Shown in pieces: positions 54,994 through 64,000 of a DNA stretch of 64,000 nt. The DNA comes from Leptidea sinapis (lineage: Eukaryota > Arthropoda > Insecta > Lepidoptera > Pieridae). The DNA lies in assembly GCF_905404315.1 (NCBI RefSeq), contig NC_066279.1, positions 2,678,501 to 2,742,500 on the forward strand, written 5' to 3'. Positions within the stretch are counted from its first letter, which is position 1; each line of letters starts with the position of its first letter. The translations under genes were made by a program, and so were the position numbers. The notes under the pieces were generated by a model. The model made no database searches. It was not told where the DNA came from and was given only the letters and a program-made list of their open reading frames with translations.

Positions 54994-55066
54994 GAACGAT
55001 GCGTGATTCGAACCCACGACCTCCGGCGTTCCGTACCGGTGCTCTAACCAACTGAGCTAACCGTTC
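54994..55066 (-). tRNA. tRNA-like gene, copy 3 (intact cloverleaf)
   Basis: Minus strand, 73 nt, with all four stems. The acceptor GAACGGT/ATCGTTC pairs at 7 of 7 (one G.U); the D stem GCTC/GAGC is perfect; the anticodon stem CCGGT/GCCGG is perfect with one wobble; the T stem GTGGG/CACGC has one mismatch. The A box is TAGCTCAGTTGG and the B box GGTTCGAATCA. The loop ACGGAAC puts GGA at 34-36 (a Ser anticodon), but position 33 is C, not U, and the variable loop is 5 nt, unlike Ser tRNAs. I infer a SINE head, probably derived from an Ile-like tRNA. Confidence 0.55.
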
Positions 55067-55324
55067 GAGTACCGCCTTGTTATAAAATTATGTTTGCTTT
55101 GTTCAACTCTCAGGTTGTGGCTGTTTTTCAAATTTTTTTTTCGTATTAATCCTAGTAGTGAGGGTTATCACTTTAAAAACATAACATATTGTTTAAACAC
55201 AATTGCGATATTTTATTTACGTAGAATGTCTATGAAACTCGGTGATTGTACGTGATTAGAACGAAGACTGGGCGCATGCGTTCTGGGAACAAATCTCACT
55301 CTTAGTTATCTCTTACGTCATCAT

Positions 55325-55720
55325 TTCAGCCGGAAGACGTCCACAGCCTGACAAAAGCCTCCCCCAAAGATCGCCATGACGATCGGTCCTGCGCTGCCCT
55401 CATCCATCCTATACCGGCGATCCCGATCACCAGTACATGTGGTGGGTATCCTTACAACGCTGCGTCATCGTGTACGTGGTCGCCATTTGAGGACTTTACT
55501 GCCACAATGGCTATCTGTCATTTAAGCTACGTGTCCAGCCCTCTGCCACTTCAGTTTTGCAATCATCGGGGCCATGACTGTGAATTTGATTCTTCTACGG
55601 ATCTCCTCAGTTCTGATTGATCTCGCAGGGAAACTCCGAGCATCCATTATCCTCTGAACGACCATGAGCTTTCTCATAAGATCCATAGCGACTACGTCTG
55701 TGTTACATAAAAATTGATTG
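55325..55720 (-). mobile_element. RTE-like LINE C-terminus
   Basis: Reverse counterpart of 47800-48135: CAGCCGGAAGACGTCCACAG, GATCGGTCCTGCGCTGCCCT, GCCACTTCAGTTTTGCAATC, GATCTCGCAGGGAAACTCCG. A further fragment of the same family (GGAAGACGTAG, ACGTGGTCGCCATTCGAGGA) lies at 55880-56010. Confidence 0.7.
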
Positions 55721-56109
55721 CTTTATGATGATATTTCATGTCACTTAAACCACCACTTAAGAAACAAATGTCTTACGGCAGCATCAAACTCTGACGAAAT
55801 TGTTTGCGCTCTTTTAAAAATAGTAACGTTGTATAATAGTAATTGCAAAAGGGTGCCTGATCGTAAAACTAATAAAGTGAAACCCTATGGTTGGATGAGG
55901 GCAGCGCAGGACCGGCGATCTTGAAATGATCGTCTGTCCATCTGGTAGCCTACCAACACTACGTCTTCCGGGACGTGGTCGCCATTCGAGGACTTTATTA
56001 GCTATTTGTCGTCTATCCAGAAAGTATATACGCGCAGCTCTAGAACACTTTAACGTTCAGTAATCTCTCGACCAAAAGGTAGAAAGTGTCGGGAATTTCA
56101 TCGTTCAGC

Positions 56110-56914
56110 GTTCTTCAACAAATTTTCACTTATGATAGCGCTTTAAGGCGAAGGGTAAGCAGAAAACACACAAACAAGGCATTTTTAGACAAGTTTATTT
56201 GTGAAATTACACCATTTGGAGCTATGAACACTATTTTATCATATAACACATACCCTTAAGGCTTATTTGTAGGTTTCTAATGTTTGCTGTTGGTTATAAG
56301 TTAACACTCCAGAGCTATTTTGAACTACCACTTTTCATTGCAATTCAAAAGGTATTTATATAGCTTGTACTTTTTTTGTGTAGGTAAATTTATTCAGCTT
56401 AGTAATCAATAATGAGAATTGTAAACATATAAACTACTAGCTGACCAGACGGACGTTGTTCTGTACATAATAAATAAAATACCGTTTTTGATGAATTTGT
56501 CAATAATTTTTCATTGTAACATAATAATATACTCCTTGTTGTTATAATGAAATTGTTTCACAGCAGAACTGTCAAACCGCGCGTCAAAAATACTCTCACA
56601 GAAAATATGTCCAAACAAAACAAATATTGGAAATAAAAATAATTATTGGTCCCAAATCGGAATAAAAACTATCCTATCTCTTAAGTTGGACTAAACTGCA
56701 CTCCATGAAGTAATCCCCATTGAAATCCGTTCATTAGTTTAGGAGTCCATTGAGGACAAACATTGTGACACGAGATTTATATATATTAAGATTTGCACCT
56801 GTTAAAATATTACGATTATCACGCAAGAATTTTGAAAATTTTGTTACATGAATCGCGGGCCGGCAGCCGTGAACTCATATAGCTCAAGGTCGCTAGCATT
56901 TAGTGTCGCCTTAA
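56110..56914 (+). repeat. repeat family D, split by a Helitron
   Basis: It matches 23690-24135: GGCGAAGGGTAAGCAGAAAA, GAGCTATGAACACT, CCCTTAAGGCTTATTTGTAG, then after the insertion CACGCAAGAATTTTGAAAAT, GCGGGCCGGCAGCCGTGAAC, CTCAAGGTCGCTAGCATT. Confidence 0.65.
56437..56791 (-). mobile_element. non-autonomous Helitron nested in repeat D
   Basis: On the minus strand it runs from TCTTAATATATATAAATCTC (56791) to GTCTGGTCAGCTAG (56437), with A at 56792 on the 5' side and T at 56436 on the 3' side. That is the exact A|TC..CTAG|T insertion pattern. It is 355 bp. Its 3' end is shared with the Helitron at 903-1251. Confidence 0.75.
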
Positions 56915-57141
56915 TGAAGATTTTTAATTTCTATTGTGGTATTAAGATATTATCTCCTACTTAATTCACTGGAACCACAAATAATTTTACTTTGCTTTTA
57001 AATAATAATCTAGTATTATTTTTAGTCTCTAAGATTTAGTCGTGATTTCAGATTCACACGACACACAAAACGGTCATTATCACTATTTAATACTTTTGTT
57101 TATAATTTTTTAACGTTTTTAACATAAAATATCTTCAACAG

Positions 57142-57323
57142 AGACAAGTGGTTAAGTCCAATGCGACGTTCAACGCGTTCGTGGTGCCAGGTCCTCCGGA
57201 GCTGATGCAGGAGTTAGTTCCGGTGACGATGACGCGGCGGTTGGAGCTCGAGGACGATATGAAAGAGTACTGGGGGTTCTATTTGCTGCAGGGATCTACT
57301 GTTACCGTGTCCGCCTGTGTTAG
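57142..57323 (+). CDS. unidentified host gene, exon a
   Basis: The exon follows TATCTTCAACAG and ends before a GTGCGT donor; it starts in phase 0 and leaves two bases (AG). It encodes 60 residues: NATFNAFVVPGPPELMQELV, PVTMTRRLELEDDMKEYWGF, YLLQGSTVTVSACV are the core. The YWGFYLLQGSTVTVSAC block looks like the strands of an extracellular beta module (compare the APD-type E3 ligase ectodomain, by memory only). NATF is a potential N-glycosylation site. No transmembrane segment is visible. The exon is GC-richer than its surroundings, as expected for coding sequence. Upstream exons are not recognised in this window. Confidence 0.8.
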
Positions 57324-57836
57324 GTGCGTCTTTGGCATAAACCATTTTTTGGACAAACCAAAAACGACTTTAGACTTATTTATTTGCAGCTTTATCATCT
57401 ACGATACTCTAGGTCAAAATAAAACTTATAATTGTCAAAGATTTTACTACTACTTCGGAAAAGTTGGGATTTATTGAGAAGAAGTGGCAAGAAACACATT
57501 GTTAAATACAGTATTTTACATTATATATATTTTACGTTATATATTTTGAAATCATTTTCGAAAAACGTATACATCGTTATTTTTAAATTACTGAAAAAGG
57601 CTGATTGATCAGTCACCATTACTGAACACATTTATATGAAAAAATTGAAAAACAATTTCACAAAATAACCCTTGATAATCTCAATGATTAGCTTTTTCAT
57701 GGGTTATTTTAATTTCATTTCATCAACATGTTATTGTTTGTTATTTTCAACTAGTGATGTATAATGGAAATCTCGGTTGATTTTCCGTAGAATACCATCT
57801 GTTAGCCCTTTAAGTTGAAATTCATCTAATCAACAG
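57324..57836 (+). other. intron 1 of the unidentified gene
   Basis: AT-rich; GTGCGT at the start and a TCTAATCAACAG acceptor at the end. It contains CCATCTGTTAGCC but no repeat that I recognise. Confidence 0.6.
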
Positions 57837-58027
57837 GTGGCCTGGTGCATCACTAATAATGATAAAAGGTTACAAGCACCTACAAGAGTGCGCGTACATA
57901 GGTGATGACTCATCTGAAGAGTTGGACGAGTTGTTGGAAGCCCACAAGCTTGGACTCCTCACCAACGCCACCTTGATCCAGAAGATCCAAGAACTGAAAA
58001 AAGTCGATGGAAAGGCCAATCATCCTG
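57837..58027 (+). CDS. unidentified host gene, exon b
   Basis: The first G completes AGG (Arg). The exon then reads WPGASLIMIKGYKHLQECAY, IGDDSSEELDELLEAHKLGL, LTNATLIQKIQELKKVDGKA, NHPG and leaves one base before a GTGAGT donor. KGYKHLQECAYIGDDSSEEL follows directly on the previous beta-like block, and the acidic stretch leads into a helical LIQKIQELKK. NATL is a second glycosylation sequon. The phase match with exon a (2) and exon c (1) strongly supports the splicing. Confidence 0.85.
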
Positions 58028-58089
58028 GTGAGTCCAAACCCACTTTAGTTCTATAAAAATTTAAAAAAAAATTCTTTGCGATCAAAAAT

Positions 58090-58710
58090 ATTTCACGAAT
58101 TTCAAAATTATACATTTGACAAATTACCATCATTATTCAGAAAATTTTTCGTTCGCGTTTCCTCTACATTCATTACTCTTTTCATACATACACGGTTGCG
58201 GGTGCTTCGGACCTCTCTTTTTCTCAAAACGTCCCCAATTTGGTCGACGAATGTTCTACGAGGTCTCCCGCGACCGAGTTGCCCACACACACTTGCCTTA
58301 TTTATTTGATGCGTCATTCTTCGTCATTCTTCACTCATTCGCTCCATGTGTCCAAACCATTTCAGCATTCCTTATTCATTCCTTGTCACAACATCCTCTT
58401 TTTCTGCTTTTATGCTTCTTCTGCCATACTCAACTCTCACTTCTATACATTAACGTGGCGACAAGCACTCCATTATGTACAGCCATTCGCGCTTCTATTG
58501 GCACAATCTGACCGTGTATAAAGGCATGCAGCGCTCCATTCACACAATTTCCCGCAGTCACTCTCCTTTCAATATCACCTTCATATCTTCCGTCTCTTGT
58601 AAACATGCTACCCAAATATACGAATTCTGTAACTTGTTCTACCCTTTCATCTTCAATCGTGATAGTACACTCAGTCAACCTTTCATCCTTCTCAAATACC
58701 ATCACTTACG
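58090..58710 (-). mobile_element. LINE C-terminal fragment (FVYLGSMF family)
   Basis: The minus strand encodes ERVEQVTEFVYLGSMFTRDG, RYEGDIERRVTAGNCVNGAL, MAVHNGVLVATLMYRSES (58430-58705), then a gap and GRGRPRRTFVDQIGDVLRKR, EVRSTRNRVCMKRVMNVEE (58108-58317). These are the standard post-RT blocks of a large insect non-LTR family. The middle (about 58320-58430) is frame-broken. Confidence 0.75.
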
Positions 58711-58894
58711 TCTTTCTTGCATTTACTTTATAACCTCTCTCTTTAAAGCTCCCGTTCAAGCATTATCAAACACTATTTCAACAATGCACAGTATATACCC
58801 ATTGAACTTTTTCACTAAATTGATTATCGATACAGTTTACATATAAGATATACACAGCACTAATGTTGCAAAATACGTCAGCTGTATAGCTACA

Positions 58895-59095
58895 GATATA
58901 CTTTTATTGCATTAGGCGTTGTCTCGCCAAAATCTGGCACGAGACTCGTTTAGTCTCGTGCCAGATTTTGGCATTTTTTGATAACACGTCCTGAATCCTC
59001 AGGCATCCGCCTCGTGTATAGGCGAAACACGTGTCGAATTGTTTTTTAAAAACAAATATTGGCGGAATGAACACTAAAGAAAAATTAAATCATTT
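58895..59095 (+). repeat. ribozyme-family repeat, copy C
   Basis: It contains a perfect 21-bp hairpin at 58926-58972 (GCCAAAATCTGGCACGAGAC..., 5-nt loop), then CTCAGGC at the CUGANGA position, GCCT..AGGC, GAAACACGTGTC (59024-59035) and GAATTGTT, ending near AACAAATATTGGCGGAAT. The core has lost the CUGANGA consensus, so cleavage is unlikely. Confidence 0.65.
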
Positions 59096-59756
59096 GTATA
59101 CAGATATACTGCTATTAGCATTTCGGTGATTTCACTCTCTCTCACACTCACGAGATTTCCCCCATCAGAAAATTTTCTAACTATATATATTTATAAATGT
59201 TATTAATTTTTTCTTATCGAACCAGTCATGAGCATGTCGTCGACGAACCCATACGATTTTCCCCTACCAAAAGGTGCCAAACGCGACCAAAGAAATTTTT
59301 ACTTCAAAAATCATTCTATTCGGAATTACTTTCCTTAGATTTTAATGCAGGCAATCAATAGATAGAGTTGCCAGATGGCCACAAATCTATGAATATATTT
59401 TATATCAGCATTTCATAAGAGATTCAATGTAGGCGTGCTGTTGAGAAGGCCATGTCTTCTAAAACTGACCATAATTAGTGATCCAAGGGGTTCTGGGCTA
59501 AACGAGTCAGTCATGACTCTTATAAAGTCTGCAACGTCAACTTTCAGTCGCTTTTCATTTGAGTGCCAGTGCATGTGTGAGTGCTGTAGTGTACTGACAT
59601 CTAGTCTTAACAGAGTATGTATTATCTATCATTGCCACTGTCACGACATCGACACTGACATTAACCGTGTGACGTTGAGTGCTATATAAGGAATGCACAG
59701 TACAGCGGAAGACCAGTTCTAATCGGCTATTGGTTGCGTATGGACGTGTCTGGGTG
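59096..59756. other. intronic, unassigned
   Basis: 59690-59760 (AGTACAGCGGAAGACCAGTT) recalls 2808-2830 (CTCCGGAAGACCAGTGCTGA), a shared dispersed repeat end. No exon is supported. Confidence 0.35.
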
Positions 59757-60065
59757 TAGTGCTACATAATAAAGATTAGCTGTTTCACTCGTGAGAAAAC
59801 GATGAACATTACAAGTGCATCGTCGATCTTGGTTTTCTGTCTTATCCTGGCGCTCCTTACATTATCTATCTTCCTTATTTTTAATAAGCTTCTTTCCATT
59901 GCTCTTTGATTACTCGTAATTATCTGCTTGACTTTTTCTGTAAAGGTCCACGTTTGACAGCTGTACAATAAGCATGGCAGGACACTAGTATCCATTACTA
60001 CTTTTTTCATGTGAAGATTCTCGTTGCCTTTTATGATTTCTTTTAATCACCAGAATCTATTCCAC
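59757..60065 (-). mobile_element. LINE C-terminal fragment
   Basis: The minus ORF reads MKKVVMDTSVLPCLLYSCQT, WTFTEKVKQIITSNQRAMER, SLLKIRKIDNVRSARIRQKT. The VLPCL.Y.CQTW.....KQKI...QRAMERS.L block is the conserved post-RT region of an insect LINE group. Only this block survives. Confidence 0.7.
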
Positions 60066-60296
60066 GCTTTTGATACTCTTCTTGCTACTTCATATTCATT
60101 GTTAGAGTGATAGAAAGATACTCGTTTTCCTAAGTAAATGAATCTTCATTTATCGCGATAAAACTATTTGTTTTCTTAAAGGATTTCGATGCACAATTCA
60201 CTGCAAACCTAACAGGCTTTTTAGTTCTAACAGCTCGGGGTCGCCCACGATCTTTTATAGTCGATCTTTGTATGTCATCAGTACATATATTTTTAT

Positions 60297-60515
60297 TTTA
60301 AAATAAGGGTCGATACTCGAGACGAGCCGGACGTTCAGCTGATGGTAATTGATACGCCCTGCCCGTTACAATGCAGTGCCGCTCAGGATTCTTGAAAGAC
60401 TCAAAAATTCTGAGCGGCGCTACAACTGCGCTCGTCACCTTGAGATATAAGATATTAAGTCTCATTTGCCCAGTAATTTCACTAGCTACGGCGCCCTTCA
60501 GACCGAAAAGCCTCC
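60297..60515 (-). repeat. repeat family A
   Basis: Inverse orientation: CGGACGTTCAGCTGATGGTA, CAGGATTCTTGAAAGAC, GCGCTCGTCACCTTGAGATA, CTAGCTACGGCGCCCTTCAG, AAGCCTCCTACTGG. Confidence 0.75.
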
Positions 60516-60665
60516 TACTGGAAAAAAAATATGTAAAAGTTGAAAAATTTCAAAATGGCTGGTTGTTTAGTATGCATCAGATGGGCTATTTTCCTGTTTG
60601 CCCTCTGTTATATAAAAAAAAGTAGTATTTATAGCTCAAATGGCCTAATCTTTGACCCGTTACAG

Positions 60666-60778
60666 ATGCCATGCGGCGGCACAAGGCCGGCATCAACTTC
60701 CACGACCCGGAGAAGACGACCAACGTGACATCAACAGACAGCGTGCCCAGTGCTGACGTCACAGACCACGATCCAAAA
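60666..60778 (+). CDS. unidentified host gene, exon c
   Basis: It begins after CCGTTACAG. Its first two bases complete GAT (Asp), and it then reads AMRRHKAGINFHDPEKTTNV, TSTDSVPSADVTDHDPK, ending in phase 0 before GTAAGC. It is polar and low in hydrophobic residues, so probably an unstructured linker; NVTS is a third potential glycosylation site. It encodes 37 whole residues. Confidence 0.8.
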
Positions 60779-60807
60779 GTAAGCGAATCTTCTATTAAAA
60801 GGCATAA

Positions 60808-61225
60808 AGGCATTTATTTTCTCAAAATTGATTCTGTTAGAATTCTTTTTGATGTCATTTCTAATATACTAGATACTACTACTGCTTCGGAAACAAATGG
60901 CGCTCTGAGAATGAAGAAAGGGCGCAAGAAACTCTCCCAGCATCCTTTTTTTGCGCTCTTTTTAGTGAAAATAAAATATTGTACTGTCATTGTTATCGGT
61001 ATAAAATAATCATAATCTAGACCCAGGCCGTCCGGCTTAGACATTGAGCTGTAGAGTAGATGGATTTACGACAGAGACATTTTTTAATAAAACATTTAAA
61101 TTTATTTATAGATAATGCCTGAACAGTGGCTGGGACTTTATTATAAAAGTGTATACATTTACCCTTAAAGCTATTATGTATCTTATGAAGCCTACTAGGA
61201 TTAGTTACAAGCAGTTATTTCTAGA
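60808..61225 (-). mobile_element. LINE 3' end
   Basis: Reverse of 17860-18270: AAAGGGCGCAAGAAACTCTC, GCTTCGGAAACAAATGGCGC, CTGAACAGTGGCTGGGACTT and GAAGCCTACTAGGATTAGTT. A dead 3' fragment in intron 3. Confidence 0.7.
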
Positions 61226-62257
61226 ATTATAAGAATGAAATTCACTATAATCTTTACTATCCATACAGATACTAACATATATTGATTTTTGGGAAGTAAC
61301 GTAAAAACATATATTATTTTTAATGTAATTTTCAACATACGTCAAATTAAATTTGTGTAACGTAACAGTTAATAATAAAGTAACGTAATAGTTAATGATA
61401 ACTTATTATATATTATGTTCTATAATTTGATTCTTACCTACTAAGCCACAATACGTATTTTATGTCAAAAATTAATTAATATTTTTACAAAGTTAGTTGT
61501 TAGTAAAAAAAATTAGGCATGATAAACTGCGGACCGGGGTTAATCAAACCAGTTTACCTAGATATGTTAATGTGTATGGCAAAAGGACGTGGGAATATAT
61601 GCTACATAACATATTCAATAACTTACCTGAAGATCTATACACAATCATTCTCAAAAATTAAAAATACGTGTAAATACGCATTTAAAAATATGCAGTGTAC
61701 ACTAAGAGGAAAGGGGGATGTAATGCCTGGTGTTAACTGTTCTTAATATTTGTTTATAAGTAATTTTTTTTTATTTCATCTTTTGTTATTTAACAGTATA
61801 CCTTCTTATGTATAAAAATAAAATATTGATATAAATACTTCTTAAGTACAGTAGTTGTGAGCGAAGCTCCACGCATAAACCTACACAGGTTTCTGTGGCG
61901 CATCTTAGCCTTAAGTTTTCATTGTACTCTTTTTTTAATATGAGTAATAAAAAATAAATAAAACATGAGGAATGTAATTAAAAATGGTGGTTCTATGATT
62001 AATATTTATTTTTTTACAACCGGTGGTATATTAATATTTCAGGAAAGTATTTTAACAGCACGCTCAACGCATTCCAGTTTCATCCGTTTGAAGATACATT
62101 TTAAGTCGAAATTGTAAGAAAAGTATTTACTTAATAAATATACTTACCTGCCACAAGTGAGGCATTTTAAGTGAATGTTAAAAAGTTTTGTTATTTAAAA
62201 AACAAGCAAGTTGGAAAATACTTTGAATGTGCTTCTTATAAGTTGGTGCTCATTTTA

Positions 62258-62640
62258 TACTTAAAAAGGCATAAAAGGCATAAAAGGCATTTATTTTCTC
62301 AAAATTGATTCCTTTAGAATTCTTTTTGATGTCATTTCTTATACTACTAGATACTACTACCGCTTCGGAAACAAATGGCGCTCTGAGAGAGAAGAAGCGG
62401 CGCAAGAAACTCTCCCAGCATTCTTTTTTTTGCGCTCTTTTCAATAAAAATATACAATATTGTACAGACGCTATAAAATAATCACAATCTAGTCCCAGGC
62501 TGTCCGATCATTTAGATATTCAGCAGTGGAGTAATAGGATTTACGACAGAGCCATTTTTTTATAAAACATTTAAATTTATTTATAGATAATGCCTGAACA
62601 GTGGCTGGGACTTTATTGTAGAAGTGTATACATTTACTTA
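62258..62640 (-). mobile_element. LINE 3' end, second intron-3 copy
   Basis: Same family and orientation as 60808-61225: GAAGCGGCGCAAGAAACTCT, CTTCGGAAACAAATGGCGCT, CAGGCTGTCCGATCATTTAG, CTGAACAGTGGCTGGGACTT. It is preceded by a small AAAAGGCATAAAAGGCAT repeat. Confidence 0.7.
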
Positions 62641-62702
62641 CATGAATAAATTAGTTTAACGACGATAGATATTTCAGAAACAATTATATTCCAATTTTAA
62701 AG

Positions 62703-62868
62703 GAATTGCGGGAAATTTTGGAACGACTTCACGCGATCCGCCAAGCGGCCAAGACCGAGTCGCTGAAGACATATCAGCCGCCCTCCCATTTGATGTCACT
62801 ACCATCTCTGCACAGACACCGGGACACCAACGTAGACCGAGATGAAAGGAGGTGGTTGTCCTTCAAAG
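62703..62868 (+). CDS. unidentified host gene, exon d
   Basis: In phase 0 it reads ELREILERLHAIRQAAKTES, LKTYQPPSHLMSLPSLHRHR, DTNVDRDERRWLSFK and leaves one base (G) before a GTATGT donor. A basic amphipathic helix (REILERLHAIRQAAK) is followed by a His- and Arg-rich segment. The four exons give 217 residues in one continuous frame. The next exon would lie beyond 64000 or was missed. Confidence 0.75.
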
Positions 62869-64000
62869 GTATGTAAGGTAAACGTGAAGATATTCAACAG
62901 TTTTAAGGGCATACGTGCAAAATAAATTGTTGCGTATAGTCGTGGTTTAACTTTGTTAACAATCTCTTGGCACCTGGTGTTACGAATGTCCATGGGCGGT
63001 TGTTTGTTGCCTCACCATCCCGTCTGACTCCTCTTATAAAAAACTGCATGTAGTACAGTCATTTGTTTTTTGAATATATTTTAAGTGATAGGGATGTTCA
63101 AAATATCCCAACGAAGCAACAAACTATTGCTCACAAATCACAATATACGTGTACCCTCCGTGAAGCACAGTTTTCACGTTTCAGCCAATCTTTGTAAATT
63201 GCAACTGCTGGAAGTTAAAACAAATAAATTTGATCGGTGGATCAAGAGTGGTTACAAAAGGCATTCTGAAATACATGATAAATCAAATATGGTTCAATTT
63301 TGCATAATGCATTTGGGGGTTAAATTTATCGCAAATAGTCACCCGTATCACCTGCTATATACGTCGAATTACCAATGCCTAAAAAACTACCACTTACCCT
63401 GTATAGTGGCAACAATTTTCTTTATAAATTTTTGTTCATCATCCTGTATATTATTCTAGATAGTTGTAATTATTCTAATTGAAGAAAACATGTTTGTAGT
63501 ATTTTCATATTTGAAACTGCAACTACTGAAGTTTGGTTGTTTTCGAAATGGGTTGCTTACTTACAAATATTATAAATAAAAATGTTAGTTTATTTGTTTG
63601 CTACGCGTAGACATCTTATGTACAAAACTCATCATCATAAAATTTTTTTTCACATACGCCAGAGATAAGACTTAATTGCTGTTTTTAAATAATTTGGTGA
63701 TCATTTTGCGCACCATTTCTGTACAGTTCTCTCAATATGAGGAATGTTGGAAGCGACTGTAGTTCGCCAATGTAATGTATACATTAAATCAACGTACAGG
63801 TAGAGCTAACCGTAATCATAAAAAATAAATTCATAAAAAAATACACAATTCACCTAAATAAATCAATTTTCCATAATAAAGGGTGGGCCTACGAGCTCTG
63901 AATGGCTACGGCGGAACGCGGGACAAATAGTTGTTAGTGCCTTCGCTAGCGCGAGCCACTTGATTATTTACAGATGTTCCGAAATAATAAAGGTGGGCGG
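62869..64000. other. intron 4, partial
   Basis: It starts GTATGTAAGG. The ORF at 63085-63459 has no recognisable motif or splice sites and is not called. No exon with an acceptor in phase 1 was found up to the end of the window. Confidence 0.45.

Larger units (their letters stand above)
58028..60665 (+). other. intron 2 of the unidentified gene, repeat-filled
   Basis: It starts GTGAGT and ends CCGTTACAG. Inside lie a minus-strand LINE fragment (58090-58710), ribozyme-family copy C (58895-59095), another minus LINE fragment (59757-60065) and repeat A (60297-60515). 59400-59755 is not assigned. Confidence 0.65.
60779..62702 (+). other. intron 3 of the unidentified gene
   Basis: Starts GTAAGC; the acceptor is a weak CCAATTTTAAAG. 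It contains two minus-strand LINE 3' ends (60808-61225 and 62258-62640). The AT-rich middle shows nothing recognisable. Confidence 0.6.

Noticed and set aside
58116..58846. Plus-strand ORFs of 131, 93 and 123 codons
   Set aside because: Antisense to the minus-strand LINE C-terminal fragment at 58090-58710.
63085..63459. 124-codon plus-strand ORF
   Set aside because: No motif, no splice-site support and AT-rich codon content typical of chance ORFs; it lies in an intron.

Overview
The window is eukaryotic and almost certainly lepidopteran (moth or butterfly) nuclear DNA. The evidence is AT-rich sequence, spliced genes, and a dense mixture of repeat types familiar from that order: non-autonomous Helitrons with TC..CTAG ends inserted between A and T, many 3'-only non-LTR retrotransposon fragments, a jockey-like element, tRNA-derived SINEs and foldback MITEs. 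Nothing bacterial (operons, ribosome binding sites, CRISPR) is present. Most identifications below rest on reading motifs by eye and on repeats that recur inside the window; no database search was run.

Two host genes can be supported. (1) On the minus strand at 2965-6595, three exons with matching splice phases encode a TAL1/SCL-class bHLH transcription factor, the Drosophila HLH3B type, about 236 residues as assembled. Its introns hold repeat fragments. (2) On the plus strand at 57142-62868, four phase-consistent internal exons encode 217 residues of a gene I cannot name; it extends beyond the window on the right and probably upstream. Its introns have taken up several LINE, SINE-like and ribozyme-bearing repeats. 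The roughly 50 kb between the genes is repeat-rich and has no convincing host exon.

Layout: 1-2960, repeat debris and a complete 349-bp Helitron. 2965-6606, the bHLH gene. 7500-10100, LINE tails and two foldback MITEs. 10500-14850, a decayed DNA transposon with a DDE-type transposase (Sola-like by my reading), flanked by inverted clusters of a TAATTACC motif. 15250-20500, Helitron and LINE remnants. 20521-20832, an ORF of 23-residue ETPEE repeats like the STPR domain of silk-moth FMBP-1. 21000-26000, MITEs, palindromes and a ribozyme-family repeat. 26097-28412, a 5'-truncated jockey-like LINE on the minus strand. 29440-34030, nested LINE, MITE and SINE insertions. 34500-56914, further LINE tails, SINEs, tRNA-like genes, a MITE nested in a LINE and a Helitron nested in another repeat. 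57142-62868, the second host gene.

The most unusual items are a small repeat family whose best copy (48627-48677) has a near-complete hammerhead ribozyme core, three tRNA-like genes sharing an odd anticodon loop, the STPR-repeat ORF, and two cleanly resolved nested insertions.
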